Source: Chitinibacter sp. FCG-7 (lineage in GTDB: Bacteria; Pseudomonadota; Gammaproteobacteria; Burkholderiales; Chitinibacteraceae). From it: a stretch of DNA of 64,000 nt. The stretch covers positions 2,852,001 to 2,916,000 of the forward strand of contig NZ_CP157355.1 in the NCBI RefSeq assembly GCF_040047665.1, written 5' to 3'. This document shows positions 49,399 to 58,964 of the stretch, in pieces. Position numbers and translations under genes: made by a program. The number at the start of each line of letters is the position of its first letter. The stretch's first letter is position 1. The notes beneath the pieces are model-generated. The model saw only the letters and a program-made list of their open reading frames with translations, did no database searches and was not told the origin of the DNA.

Positions 49399-50745
49399 AT
49401 GAGCGAATCATTGAAACTGGCCGAACTCCTGGGTGCATTCTCTTACGCGCTGGATATGACCGAAGGTCAGCCCGAGGGGCATTGCGTGCGTTGCTGCTGG
49501 ATTGGCGTGCATATCGGCAAGCAGATCGGCATGAGTGAGCAGGCGCTGTGGGAGCTGTATTACACGCTGCTGCTCAAAGATCTGGGTTGCAGCAGTAATG
49601 CGGCGCGCATTTGCGAGCTGTATCTCACCGATGATCAGAGCTTTAAACGTGATTTCAAGCTGGTCGGCACCAATCTATCGCAAGTGCTCGGCTTTGTATT
49701 CGAGCACACCGGGCGCAATGAAAGCTGGACCAAACGCCTGACGGCGATTCTGAATATCATGCGCAACGGCGACACGATCGCCAACGAGCTGATCCAGACG
49801 CGGTGTGATCGCGGCGCGCGGATTGCGCGGCAATTGCGTTTCCCCGAATCGGTGGCGCAGGGGATTCATTCGCTGGACGAACACTGGAATGGCAGCGGCC
49901 GCCCGGACGGTTTGCAAGGCGAGCAGATTCCGCTGTATGCCCGCATTGCTTTGCTCTCGCAGGTGATCGACGTTTTTCAATTTTCGCATGGTAAAGAAGC
50001 TGCGCTGAGTGAAATCCGCCAGCGTGCCGATTTCTGGTTTGACCCTTTGCTGGTGGCCGCATTTGAAAAAGTCGCCGTTGACGAGGCGTTCTGGCACACG
50101 CTGGCTGATCCACAGATCGCCAAAGCCGTGCTCGAGCTCGAACCCGCGCAATTTACCGTGCCGCTCGATGATGACTATATGGACGAAATCGCTTCGGCTT
50201 TTGGTCAGGTGGTCGACGCCAAAAGCCCGTTTACCGCCGGCCACAGCGAGCGCGTCGGTTTTTATGCCGACCTGATCGCGCAGGAGCTGGGTTTTGATGA
50301 CCGACGGCGTAATTGGGTCAAACGTGCTGCGCTATTGCACGATGTCGGCAAGCTGGGCGTGAGCAGCGCCATTCTGGAAAAACCGGGCAAGCTGACCGAC
50401 GACGAGTTTCGCGCCATTCAGCAGCACGCGCGTTTAAGCGAGGAGATTCTGGGCAAAATTGCCCAGTTCGCTGATCTTGCCTTTGTCGCCGCTGCGCATC
50501 ACGAGCGGCTGGATGGTAATGGCTATCCACGTCGCCTAAGTGCGCCCGAGATCCGGCTGGAAACGCGGATTATCACCGTGGCCGATATTTTTGACGCCAT
50601 CAGCGCCGAGCGCCCGTATCACGCGGCCAATTCACCGGAAAAAACCATCGAAATCATGTCCGGCATGGTGGGCAGCGCGATCGACCCCGCCTGCTTTGCC
50701 GCGCTCAAAACCGTGCTGGAGCGCGAGCTGGCGGGCGTGTTGTAG
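49399..50745 (+). CDS. HD-GYP domain c-di-GMP phosphodiesterase
   Basis: 448 aa, soluble. The N-terminal half is a degenerate HD-type region (YYTLLLKDLGCSSNAARI; GIHSLDEHWNGSGRPDGLQGE). The C-terminal half is a full HD-GYP domain: AGHSERVGFYADLIAQEL, AALLHDVGKLGVSSAILEKPGKL, and HHERLDGNGYPRRLSAPEI with the GYP signature. It should hydrolyse c-di-GMP, opposing the GGDEF protein at 36292. Paired HD domains in one chain are known; the first may be regulatory. Confidence 0.93.
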   Translation: MSESLKLAELLGAFSYALDMTEGQPEGHCVRCCWIGVHIGKQIGMSEQALWELYYTLLLKDLGCSSNAARICELYLTDDQSFKRDFKLVGTNLSQVLGFVFEHTGRNESWTKRLTAILNIMRNGDTIANELIQTRCDRGARIARQLRFPESVAQGIHSLDEHWNGSGRPDGLQGEQIPLYARIALLSQVIDVFQFSHGKEAALSEIRQRADFWFDPLLVAAFEKVAVDEAFWHTLADPQIAKAVLELEPAQFTVPLDDDYMDEIASAFGQVVDAKSPFTAGHSERVGFYADLIAQELGFDDRRRNWVKRAALLHDVGKLGVSSAILEKPGKLTDDEFRAIQQHARLSEEILGKIAQFADLAFVAAAHHERLDGNGYPRRLSAPEIRLETRIITVADIFDAISAERPYHAANSPEKTIEIMSGMVGSAIDPACFAALKTVLERELAGVL

Positions 50746-50832
50746 CACGGCCTTGCAGCGAAATGTGTTGTGGTTCAATGATTTCGGACACCAACTTAGG
50801 TGGTAATCTCGCCACCATTAACGAGGTGTTTC

Positions 50833-51995
<1,163 letters not shown>

Positions 51996-52025
51996 CCACA
52001 ACAATGGGCTGATCTGGCGCTTTGT

Positions 52026-52039
52026 TTGACGCAAATCAA
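52026..52039 (+). promoter_or_regulatory. Candidate FNR/ANR box upstream of bacteriohaemerythrin
   Basis: TTGACGCAAATCAA matches TTGAT-N4-ATCAA with one mismatch. It lies 72 bp before the start codon and 22 bp after the IS3 end, so oxygen-dependent control is plausible. Confidence 0.4.
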
Positions 52040-52110
52040 AATGGTGCTTGGTGCTCTGGGCAGTATGCAGGCTACACAATAGCCAGCGTTGACTGGTAAG
52101 GAGTACGAGT

Positions 52111-52560
52111 ATGAGTCTGCTTATCGAATGGAATGAATCATTATCGGTTGGCATTCAGGAAATCGACGAACAACACAAAGTATTGGTCAATCTGCTCAAT
52201 GAATTGCACGATGCGATCCGCCACCATCACGGCCGCGATGCCTCGATTGCCGTGCTGCAGCGCCTAGCCGATTACACCCGAACCCACTTTACGGTGGAAG
52301 AGAGCCTGATGCGCATTTTGGGCTACCCCGAATACGACACGCACAAAGCGCATCACGAAGACCTGATTAGCCAGATGAACGATTTGCAAGCGCGGCTCAA
52401 TAATGGCGAAGCGGTGTCGTTCGAACTGCTGCATTTTCTGCGCAACTGGCTGACCAATCACATCATGGAAGGCGACCAGCGCTACGTGGAGCATTTCCTG
52501 TCGCGTGGCGCGCAAAAAAGCTGGCACAAGAAAAGCTGGCTGGAGCGCTTTTGGTCTTAA
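52111..52560 (+). CDS. Bacteriohaemerythrin
   Basis: 149 aa, single haemerythrin domain, with AAGGAG before the start. The di-iron ligands are visible: the first His in EIDEQHKVLVNLLNELHDAI, HFTVEESLM, then HKAHHEDLISQMN and the last pair in HIMEGDQRYVEHF. It binds oxygen in the cytoplasm and may store or sense it. It is not fused to a signalling domain. Confidence 0.95.
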   Translation: MSLLIEWNESLSVGIQEIDEQHKVLVNLLNELHDAIRHHHGRDASIAVLQRLADYTRTHFTVEESLMRILGYPEYDTHKAHHEDLISQMNDLQARLNNGEAVSFELLHFLRNWLTNHIMEGDQRYVEHFLSRGAQKSWHKKSWLERFWS

Positions 52561-52561
52561 T

Positions 52562-52611
52562 AGGGTATATGGCTACAGGTCAATCTAGTATTTTCTTGTA
52601 GCGATATACCT
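52562..52611. repeat. 50-bp palindromic element, AGGGTATA...TATACCT
   Basis: Ends AGGGTATATGGCTACA and TGTAGCGATATACCT, exactly 50 bp. It follows the haemerythrin stop and includes the last codons and stop of the convergent epimerase gene. Confidence 0.8.
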
Positions 52612-53520
52612 GCCTTGATTGGCATGGAAAAACGCCTCGGTTGTCGGGTATTGCAGCCGCCAGCGCAATTCACGTTTGGCGCGCTGATTACTGAGCTGGC
52701 GCGATTCGTTCATATACGACCACATCGTCGGCGAGAGCTGGCTTTGTGCGTCTTCGCGGCTGAGTTTGGCCACGCGGGGCAGGGCGGTGAAGTCGGATAC
52801 TTGGTCAAACCATTCGCTCATCGTGTGCGGCGCATCGTCGACAATATTGTAGCTACGCTGCGGCAGGCCGCGAAACAGCGCCAAGCAGACCGCATGCGCC
52901 AGATCATCGGCGTGAATATGATTGCTCACGCTGTCTTCGCTGGCGATGATGCCCGGCTCGCCGCGTGCAATGCGGGCGGTAGGCAGGCGATCAAGCGCAT
53001 AAATCCCCGGCGCGCGCAGCAGGCAGACGCGGCGCTTGGCTGATTGAGCACGTGCCCATTGCCGCAGCTGATTTTCCGCGCTGATGCGGCGCAACGCCCG
53101 GCCGGTACTGGCCAATTGCGGCGAGGTTTCGTCAATCCACGCACCGCCATGGTCGCCGTAAACGCCACTGGTGCTGATATAGACGATGCTGCGCTGTGCT
53201 AAAATCGCGTTTTGCGGGGCGAGCGCGCCGCAGGTTCGCGGCTGCGAGAGCGCGGCCAGCAGGCGGCGAGTACGCAGGTCAGCTTTGCCTTCGCCGGGCG
53301 GCGTGCTGTGGATGATCAGATCAGCTAGGCCTGCCAAGCGCGCTAAAGTCCGGCGCTGATCCAGATCGGCGACGATGGGGTGGATGCCTAGGGTATGCAG
53401 CTGTAGCGCTTTATCGGCTCTGCGTGCAGTGGCATACACCTTGAAACGCTGCAGTAGCCAGGGCAGTGCCCGCCGAATAACGTCACCGCAACCAATAATT
53501 AACAAGCGTTTTTTTCGCAC
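52585..53520 (-). CDS. NAD(P)-dependent epimerase/dehydratase-like protein
   Basis: 311 aa if it starts at GTG 53520 (VRKKRLLIIGCGDV), chosen because an ATG at 53559 would overlap the divergent reductase. It has a Rossmann start IIGCGDVIRRAL (a variant of GxxGxxG), SIVYISTSGVYGDHGGAWIDE and an RAPGIYALDRLP segment as in YeeZ/SDR-type proteins. The catalytic YxxxK Tyr is not obvious. Function unassigned. The C-terminal IATRKY is encoded by the 50-bp element at 52562. Confidence 0.85.
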   Translation of the reverse strand: MRKKRLLIIGCGDVIRRALPWLLQRFKVYATARRADKALQLHTLGIHPIVADLDQRRTLARLAGLADLIIHSTPPGEGKADLRTRRLLAALSQPRTCGALAPQNAILAQRSIVYISTSGVYGDHGGAWIDETSPQLASTGRALRRISAENQLRQWARAQSAKRRVCLLRAPGIYALDRLPTARIARGEPGIIASEDSVSNHIHADDLAHAVCLALFRGLPQRSYNIVDDAPHTMSEWFDQVSDFTALPRVAKLSREDAQSQLSPTMWSYMNESRQLSNQRAKRELRWRLQYPTTEAFFHANQGRYIATRKY

Positions 53521-53539
53521 AAGTCGGAAATCCAAAAGA

Positions 53540-54562
53540 ATGAGCAAGCAACTTATCATTGAACCTTCAGGTCAGCAACTGAGCGTGTTTGACGGTGAAA
53601 CCCTGCTGGATGCAGCGATGCGCGAGGGCTTTAATATGCCCTATGGCTGCAAAAACGGCTCATGCGGCGCGTGCAAAGGGAAAGTACTCAGCGGCGAAGT
53701 AGCGCACGGCGATCATTCGGCCAGCGCCTTGACCGCGAGCGAAGTAGCGCAAGGGCTGGCGCTGTTCTGTTGCGCCACGCCGGTGAGCGATAGCGTCAGC
53801 ATCGAATGCCGCGAAGTCACCGCCACCAAAGACATCCAGATCAGAACGCTGCCTACCCGCATCGAAAAAATCGACAAGGTGTCGCACGACGTGGCCGTGC
53901 TCACGCTCAAGCTGCCGTCGACCGAGCGGCTGCAGTTTCTGGCTGGCCAATACATCGACATCCACACCAAAACCGGCAATAAACGCAGCTTCTCGATTGC
54001 CAATGCGCCGCATCAGGAAGGCTATCTCGAATTGCACATCCGTCATGTGCCGGGCGGCGAGTTTTCCGGCTATGTGTGGGAGACAATGAAAGAGCGCGAA
54101 ATTTTCCGCTTCACCGGCCCGCTGGGTAGCTTCTTTTTACGCGAAGACTCAGACAAGCCGATTATCTTTATCGCCACCGGCACCGGCTTTGCGCCGATCA
54201 AAGGCATTATCGAACACGCGCTGCACCACAACACCCAGCGCGAAATGGTGCTGTACTGGGGCTGTCGCTCGCTCGACGATTTGTACATGCCCGCCGTGCC
54301 GTCCGACTGGCAGCAGCAACACCCCAATTTCACCTTTATTCCAGTGCTCTCTGCGCCCAAGCCGCAAGACCAATGGCAAGGCCGCACCGGCTTGGTTCAC
54401 GAAGCGGTATTGGCTGATTTTGCCAATCTGGCGCACTACCAAGTCTATGCTTGCGGTGCACCCGTGATGGTCGAAGCGGCAGTAAAAGGCTGCGTCGCCC
54501 AAGGCCTACCGGCCGAAGAGTTTTACTCGGATGCGTTTTTTAGCAGTAAAGATTTAAAATAA
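53540..54562 (+). CDS. 2Fe-2S/FAD oxidoreductase (CDP-6-deoxy-glucoseen reductase type)
   Basis: 340 aa from ATG 53540. An N-terminal plant-type ferredoxin domain has the cluster motif CKNGSCGACKGKV plus FCCATP. A ferredoxin-reductase module follows: KRSFSIANAP for FAD and FIATGTGFAPIKG for NAD(P)H, ending YACGAPVMVEA...EEFYSDAFF. Such proteins carry electrons from NADH to an oxygenase or reductase partner, as AscD/E3 does in dideoxysugar synthesis. No partner gene is adjacent, so the pathway is open. Confidence 0.92.
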   Translation: MSKQLIIEPSGQQLSVFDGETLLDAAMREGFNMPYGCKNGSCGACKGKVLSGEVAHGDHSASALTASEVAQGLALFCCATPVSDSVSIECREVTATKDIQIRTLPTRIEKIDKVSHDVAVLTLKLPSTERLQFLAGQYIDIHTKTGNKRSFSIANAPHQEGYLELHIRHVPGGEFSGYVWETMKEREIFRFTGPLGSFFLREDSDKPIIFIATGTGFAPIKGIIEHALHHNTQREMVLYWGCRSLDDLYMPAVPSDWQQQHPNFTFIPVLSAPKPQDQWQGRTGLVHEAVLADFANLAHYQVYACGAPVMVEAAVKGCVAQGLPAEEFYSDAFFSSKDLK

Positions 54563-54574
54563 GCGGTTTAGTGC

Positions 54575-54602
54575 TTGCGCATTTTAATAAATGGTGTAAA
54601 AT
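54575..54602 (+). promoter_or_regulatory. Promoter of tRNA-Thr
   Basis: TTGCGC (54575-54580), a 16-bp spacer and TAAAAT (54597-54602) put the start site a few bases before the tRNA at 54615. Confidence 0.65.
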
Positions 54603-54614
54603 GCGCAGCTCTTA

Positions 54615-54690
54615 GCCGATGTAGCTCAGTTGGTAGAGCACCTGACTTGTAATCAGGGGGTCGCGAGTTCGATTCCTGCCGTCGGCACCA
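54615..54690 (+). tRNA. tRNA-Thr (UGU)
   Basis: 76 nt with CCA encoded. The acceptor arms GCCGATG / CGTCGGC pair, the D-arm is GCTCAGTTGGTAGAGC, the anticodon loop is CTTGTAA (anticodon TGT) and the T-arm is CGAGTTCGATTCCTG. It directly neighbours the retron locus. Confidence 0.98.
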
Positions 54691-54699
54691 AGAATATAA

Positions 54700-54731
54700 G
54701 GGTTCCAGCTTTTTAGCTGGAACCCTTTTTT
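54700..54731 (+). terminator. Terminator after tRNA-Thr
   Basis: GGGTTCCAGCT and AGCTGGAACCC flank a short loop and are followed by TTTTTT. Confidence 0.9.
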
Positions 54732-54907
54732 CGTTGGCGCTCGGAAGAGCCGTTTTATGGTTACAATTATGGCTACACTTGGCGAAGGCTAGCAGATCGC
54801 TTTTTACGCTTTAGCAGCTAAGCGCTGCCACTCAGCACCAAGACACAGCCGTTACTGCAATCGTGGTGGTGAGTGAGGTGTCTTGTTGCTTTCAGCGCTT
54901 GCTGTCA

Positions 54908-56788
54908 TTAAATCTGTTGCCACAGCCATCGGCAAACAATCAGTACCAGTAAAAACCCCCACCAACTGAATTTGCGTTTTTGCATGCAATAACAGACCCA
55001 GACAATACTGCCTGCCGAGAGCAAGTAATTGAGCGATAGCAAGCCGATCAGCATTAACGCCAAAAACGCTACGGCGATTTGCAGATAAACGCTGACCGGT
55101 GTGTCGGCATGGGCAGCCAGTGGCGGTGCTTGCTGCTGTTCGAGTAGCACCACATCTGGATCGACTGGGGGCACTGCGCGCTGGCTGTTTGGCTGCTGCG
55201 CTGATTGTTTGGCCTGCTGGTGCTGCTCTTGAGTTAGCTCAATAATGGGTATTGCACGCTGTGCCATTTGAGTAATGCCCTTCGGGGCAATACCCTTGCT
55301 GCTGGACGTGCGAAAATCGCGGTAGTAGCTGCTGCGGGCTGTTTCTGGTGCAGACCATTTCAGTTGCGCGGCACGTACTCGGGCCAGTAGCGGGCGGCCT
55401 TTTTCAGCATCGACCATCACGATAAACTGCGCGTAGCCGGCTAACGCAGCCAATACATTTTCGTTTCCATTCCAGTGCTTGCCGGTCGGCCCCGTTTGCT
55501 CAACTTGAAACAGCACCGCCCGAAAGCGGCGCAGAGTTTCGCGGCAGACCGCAGGCTGCTGATTGACGACAATCCCGGTGACTTCTTGCCGTTTATGGCG
55601 GCGCATCACTTTTTGTTTGTCGGGGTGCAGCGTAAAGCCTTCTTCCCGAATCACTTGCTTGGCTTGCCATAATAGTCGCGCTAATTGGTTATCGTCTGCT
55701 GCAGAAAAAGTCATGTCGTCGGCGTAGCGGGTATAGCGAAAACCCAAGCGCTGCGCCAGCGCACTAAGCCGCGTATCGAGCCTGCGGCATAGTAAATTGG
55801 TCAGCGCCGGGCTAGAGGGCGCGCCTTGTGGCAAACGCCGCACGCCGGTTTGGACAAAATAGTGTGCGCCGTCGACTGCCACTTCATCGCAGGGCGTTTC
55901 GCTGCAAATCAGCGCCAAAATCGTCGCCAACTGCTTGGAATAGCCCATAGACTGGAATAGGCCCGATACGCGCTGCCAGTGTATAGATGGAAAGAAATCT
56001 TGTAAGTCGAAGTTGACCACCACCGCCTGTCCGGTGTGTGGCGTGGCATTGCTAACGATCGAGCGTCCAGCGACAAAGCCTTGCGCTGCGGCGTGCACTG
56101 GTAATTTCAGCAAAATTTGCTCCAAAATCCAGTATTGCAATCGTTTCAAGCGCGGCATCGGCGCAGAAATCAGCCGCACCCCGCCGGTTTTTTTTGGTAC
56201 AGTAAAACGCCGGTAGTGACTGATTCGCGTGACATTGCGGCTAAAGCTCAGAAAACGCAGCTCGGCCACCGTCACCCCCATCGCTTGTGCCAAGACGGCG
56301 ACGCTGCTGAAATGAGGCAGGCCCTTGCTTGCCAGCCGCGCTTCATCGCAGCGCGGATCAGCCAAGCCTTGCGATACGTCTTCACCCAAATAAGTAATAT
56401 CGTTTTGCTGCTGCGTATGCCAAGCAAGCGCGCGATCATAACGGCGTTGGGCTTGCTGGCGGCGGGTGACTTCGCGCTTTTCTCGCGCTAGGCGCATTCG
56501 CTCCTTCCGCATGGCTTTCAGTGCCGCTTGCGGATCTTCCACTTGATGCAGCTGCTGGCTTAAATCGTGCAAAGCACGCACCAGCTCACCTTCACGTTCG
56601 ATCAATGCAAGGGCAGCTGCTTGCTCGGGGGACGGCTCATCTTTGGGCCAGAAGCCCTGACGGCGCATTTCTTCTAGAATCACCTCGTCCTTACTGCTAT
56701 CGCGCATGCGCTGCAAAATGGCTTCGCGGCTATTGGGCGGCAGGGCAGAATTGGACAGATTCGGATTGGACTGGCTCGGCTGGCTCAT
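54908..56788 (-). CDS. Retron reverse transcriptase with C-terminal membrane tail
   Basis: 626 aa. After a charged helical N-terminus of about 130 residues comes a retron-type RT: RRFTVPKKTGGVRLISAP, the retron motif NATPH (NAxxH) just before the motif-A segment VVNFDLQDFFPSIHW, LPQGAPSSPALTNLL, the catalytic YTRYADDMTFSA, and the VTG motif in RQEVTGIVVN. The C-terminal 120 residues add a Gln/Pro-rich linker and two or three hydrophobic helices (VAFLALMLIGLLSLNYLLSA; WWGFLLVLIVCRWLW), so the enzyme may sit at the membrane. It lies downstream of a structured non-coding region and of the SWIM and HEAT genes, all on the minus strand. It should make msDNA from the upstream ncRNA. Confidence 0.93.
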   Translation of the reverse strand: MSQPSQSNPNLSNSALPPNSREAILQRMRDSSKDEVILEEMRRQGFWPKDEPSPEQAAALALIEREGELVRALHDLSQQLHQVEDPQAALKAMRKERMRLAREKREVTRRQQAQRRYDRALAWHTQQQNDITYLGEDVSQGLADPRCDEARLASKGLPHFSSVAVLAQAMGVTVAELRFLSFSRNVTRISHYRRFTVPKKTGGVRLISAPMPRLKRLQYWILEQILLKLPVHAAAQGFVAGRSIVSNATPHTGQAVVVNFDLQDFFPSIHWQRVSGLFQSMGYSKQLATILALICSETPCDEVAVDGAHYFVQTGVRRLPQGAPSSPALTNLLCRRLDTRLSALAQRLGFRYTRYADDMTFSAADDNQLARLLWQAKQVIREEGFTLHPDKQKVMRRHKRQEVTGIVVNQQPAVCRETLRRFRAVLFQVEQTGPTGKHWNGNENVLAALAGYAQFIVMVDAEKGRPLLARVRAAQLKWSAPETARSSYYRDFRTSSSKGIAPKGITQMAQRAIPIIELTQEQHQQAKQSAQQPNSQRAVPPVDPDVVLLEQQQAPPLAAHADTPVSVYLQIAVAFLALMLIGLLSLNYLLSAGSIVWVCYCMQKRKFSWWGFLLVLIVCRWLWQQI

Positions 56789-56851
56789 AATTTAAGCCGG
56801 GACAAGCAGTACACCTTAGTGTCTGGCTCGAATGAACTACCCGCCGTCGTC

Positions 56852-56871
56852 ATTCCCGCGTAGACGGGAAA
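56852..56871. repeat. dRS3-like palindrome
   Basis: ATTCCC-N8-GGGAAA matches the Neisseria dRS3 repeat ATTCCC-N8-GGGAAT except at the last base. It lies between the predicted ncRNA and the RT start. Only one copy is seen here. Confidence 0.45.
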
Positions 56872-56979
56872 CGAAAAGCACGGCCAGTATCACCGATAAA
56901 AACCTTCGGGGATGACTGACATTTCAGGAGTTTACTTCGAGTCAAATCCTAGATACCGCTTACATCAGCAACTCGGAAG

Positions 56980-57196
56980 GGTGTGGCAGGGTTCTCATCG
57001 AAGAGCCTGTAAGACTGGACTGGTCCACTCGAAGCCGGTACGTGCTACCTGCGACATTGGGCTTGGCACAAGCCGCACCGTCATGTCGCAGGTAGCACGT
57101 ACCGGCCCAGTGAAGAACAGGCCAGTGACGCGTGGAACAGCAAAAGACAAGGCTGGCGATACACCAGCCGGGTTGCAAGAGCCTCCCCACCACACC
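56980..57196 (-). ncRNA. Predicted retron ncRNA (msr-msd)
   Basis: This region between the SWIM gene and the RT start has no gene but strong structure. Read on the minus strand: a candidate a1 (GGTGTGGTGGGG, 57196-57185) pairs with a2 (CCCTGCCACACC, 56991-56980) over 12 positions, two of them G-U. An msr-like hairpin GGCTGG-N7-CCAGCC is at 57151-57169. A perfect 24-bp stem (arms 57083-57106 and 57034-57057) with a 25-nt loop is a likely msd hairpin, and ACTGG repeats extend it. Position upstream of an RT in the same direction fits every known retron. The branching G is not identified, and the ends are approximate. Confidence 0.72.
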
Positions 57197-57296
57197 AAAA
57201 CGAGTCTAACAGACCCGGAAATCCCCCTTCAATAAAGCGTTAATTAACAAGCGTCTTTACAACAGCAACATCACAAGCCGTCAGCTGAGTTTAAAG

Positions 57297-58964
57297 CTAG
57301 GTCACCGACACGGCGCTTTTCGTTTTTTGCCTTACCATGTCCCGCTGTGCAGCCAGCCGGGTGGCGATAATGTGTTCGCAAGGCCCACGGTACAAGCGGT
57401 TCTGGGTATAAAAATGACACTGGCAGCCAGCGTCGGTCATTCTTTCGTCTACATCAATTCGACAATATGGGGTATAGCTCTGGCCATTAACATTAATCTG
57501 TGCGGTAACGCTATACCCAGATTCACCCTGCTCAATCTGAATCTTTTTGACTTGCCCAGCCACGACCAGCGCAGCCGCGGTGTTTTCACGTTCGCTGACT
57601 AATTGGCTGATCTTCAGCGGTTCACGGCTCAGCTCGCGCAGGCGGTAAGCACCTTTGCTTAAGTCGTAAATCACGCGCCCATCTTGCGATAGCAGCAGCA
57701 AACCGGATGCCACGACCTCTGGATCAAGTGCACACTGCTGCGCGAGCTGAGCCACCGTCGCGGTGAACTGCTGCGCCAGAGTTTGCAAAATCCGCTCGCA
57801 AGTCGCGTGATCGACGCTGTGCCGCGCGCCCAGCAAATCAAACTGACCGCAACGCGACCAATCATTCGCAGTCCAGCCAGACAGTCCCAGCGTAAATTCC
57901 CAGCCGGGTGCTGCCACTTGCCAGAAACTGGGCATGCCGCTACCTAGTAGCAGCACGTCCACGGTGGTAGCCAGCGGAATCAAGCGCTCCAGCTGCAACA
58001 GACGGCGGCGGCCCCATAAGCGTATTGTTTGCGTTTCGGTGGCGCTGTGGCTGGAACGTGGGCATTCCAGCACGGTATTCCACGGCTCGAACACCATTTT
58101 GACTGGCTGCTCCGGCGCCAGCTCAACGCGAATTGAACGCGGTCCGACGCGCTCTTTGCAGCGTTTGAGCAAGTGGCAAATATTGTGCAAATCCATCGGA
58201 TCTAGCTTTAATTTGATGCCGGGTTGCGCCATCGCGCTGCTGACTTGCAAAAAGCCGCGCACCCAGCTGTCGGGTACGTCGATTTTATGTTCGACAAATT
58301 GATCCGCTGCGGCGGTTTGCACGCTTAAGCCCGTACCGGCGATTTCCAAGCGAGTGGGGTGATAAGGCCGGATGCGTTGAAATTCGTCGTACAGTGCCTG
58401 CGAATAATCGATATTGGTCGTGCCATACACCGTTTCGCCGTGCGCTTCAAAAAACGTGTGATCAAACGACAGCCGCGCGTAGGCCGATTCGTCTTGACTA
58501 AAGCATTCAAAGAACACCAAATCGGGATGCACGGTAATCACCGGATCGAGCACGTACCACCATTCACGATTGTGTTGGTACAGATGGTCAAAATAAGCGC
58601 GCTGTGCTTTGAGGAAAGGCGATAAGACCGCGTCTTTTTGCTTGCGCAAGGCCTTTAATTCATCCTGCAGCGCGGCGACCTGCTCTTTCAGTACGCCCGC
58701 TTGGCTCATGAATTCGGCGAGCAAATTGCTTTCATTGGCTTGCAGCCATGCTAAGTAAGCCGTGTGGTCGCGGCCACGAAAACGCAAATCGGCCAAGACC
58801 ACGCGATGCAAGGCCGACATGGCTTCGCGAAACGCAACATGATGCCTAATCTCGGCGATAAACTGCACCGGCGCGCGCAAGGTATCGGCAGCAAAAGAGA
58901 CAGCCGTGGCACCGTCTTGCTGACTAACGGCGCTTTCACCGGCATATTGATATTTGAATTCCAT
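57297..58964 (-). CDS. Winged-helix / SWIM zinc-finger protein of the retron
   Basis: 555 aa from ATG 58964, which overlaps the HEAT gene stop (TGATG). A helical first half includes a coiled coil (AGVLKEQVAALQDELKALRKQKD). A winged-helix-like part reads VAQLAQQCALDPEVVASGLLLLSQDGRVIYDLSKGAYRLR. A C-terminal SWIM zinc site follows: CQCHFYTQNRLYRGPCEH (CxC...CxH). SWIM domains bind nucleic acid or protein. With the HEAT protein and RT this fits the WHSWIM component of type XIII retrons as I recall them. A 50-bp element (57469-57518) lies just ahead of the SWIM codons. Confidence 0.85.
   Translation of the reverse strand: MEFKYQYAGESAVSQQDGATAVSFAADTLRAPVQFIAEIRHHVAFREAMSALHRVVLADLRFRGRDHTAYLAWLQANESNLLAEFMSQAGVLKEQVAALQDELKALRKQKDAVLSPFLKAQRAYFDHLYQHNREWWYVLDPVITVHPDLVFFECFSQDESAYARLSFDHTFFEAHGETVYGTTNIDYSQALYDEFQRIRPYHPTRLEIAGTGLSVQTAAADQFVEHKIDVPDSWVRGFLQVSSAMAQPGIKLKLDPMDLHNICHLLKRCKERVGPRSIRVELAPEQPVKMVFEPWNTVLECPRSSHSATETQTIRLWGRRRLLQLERLIPLATTVDVLLLGSGMPSFWQVAAPGWEFTLGLSGWTANDWSRCGQFDLLGARHSVDHATCERILQTLAQQFTATVAQLAQQCALDPEVVASGLLLLSQDGRVIYDLSKGAYRLRELSREPLKISQLVSERENTAAALVVAGQVKKIQIEQGESGYSVTAQINVNGQSYTPYCRIDVDERMTDAGCQCHFYTQNRLYRGPCEHIIATRLAAQRDMVRQKTKSAVSVT
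57469..57518. repeat. 50-bp element inside the SWIM gene, GGGGTATA...CTATACCC
   Basis: Ends GGGGTATAGC and CGCTATACCC, exactly 50 bp, encoding GYSVTAQINVNGQSYTP on the minus strand. Confidence 0.6.

Noticed and set aside
53390..53441. AGGGTATGC ... GCATACACC as a 50-bp element
   Set aside because: The spacing is one or two bases off and the right end is imperfect; likewise the pair at 63241.
57034..57106. Simple terminator for the SWIM gene
   Set aside because: The stem is far too long, lacks a T tract, and lies where a retron ncRNA is expected.
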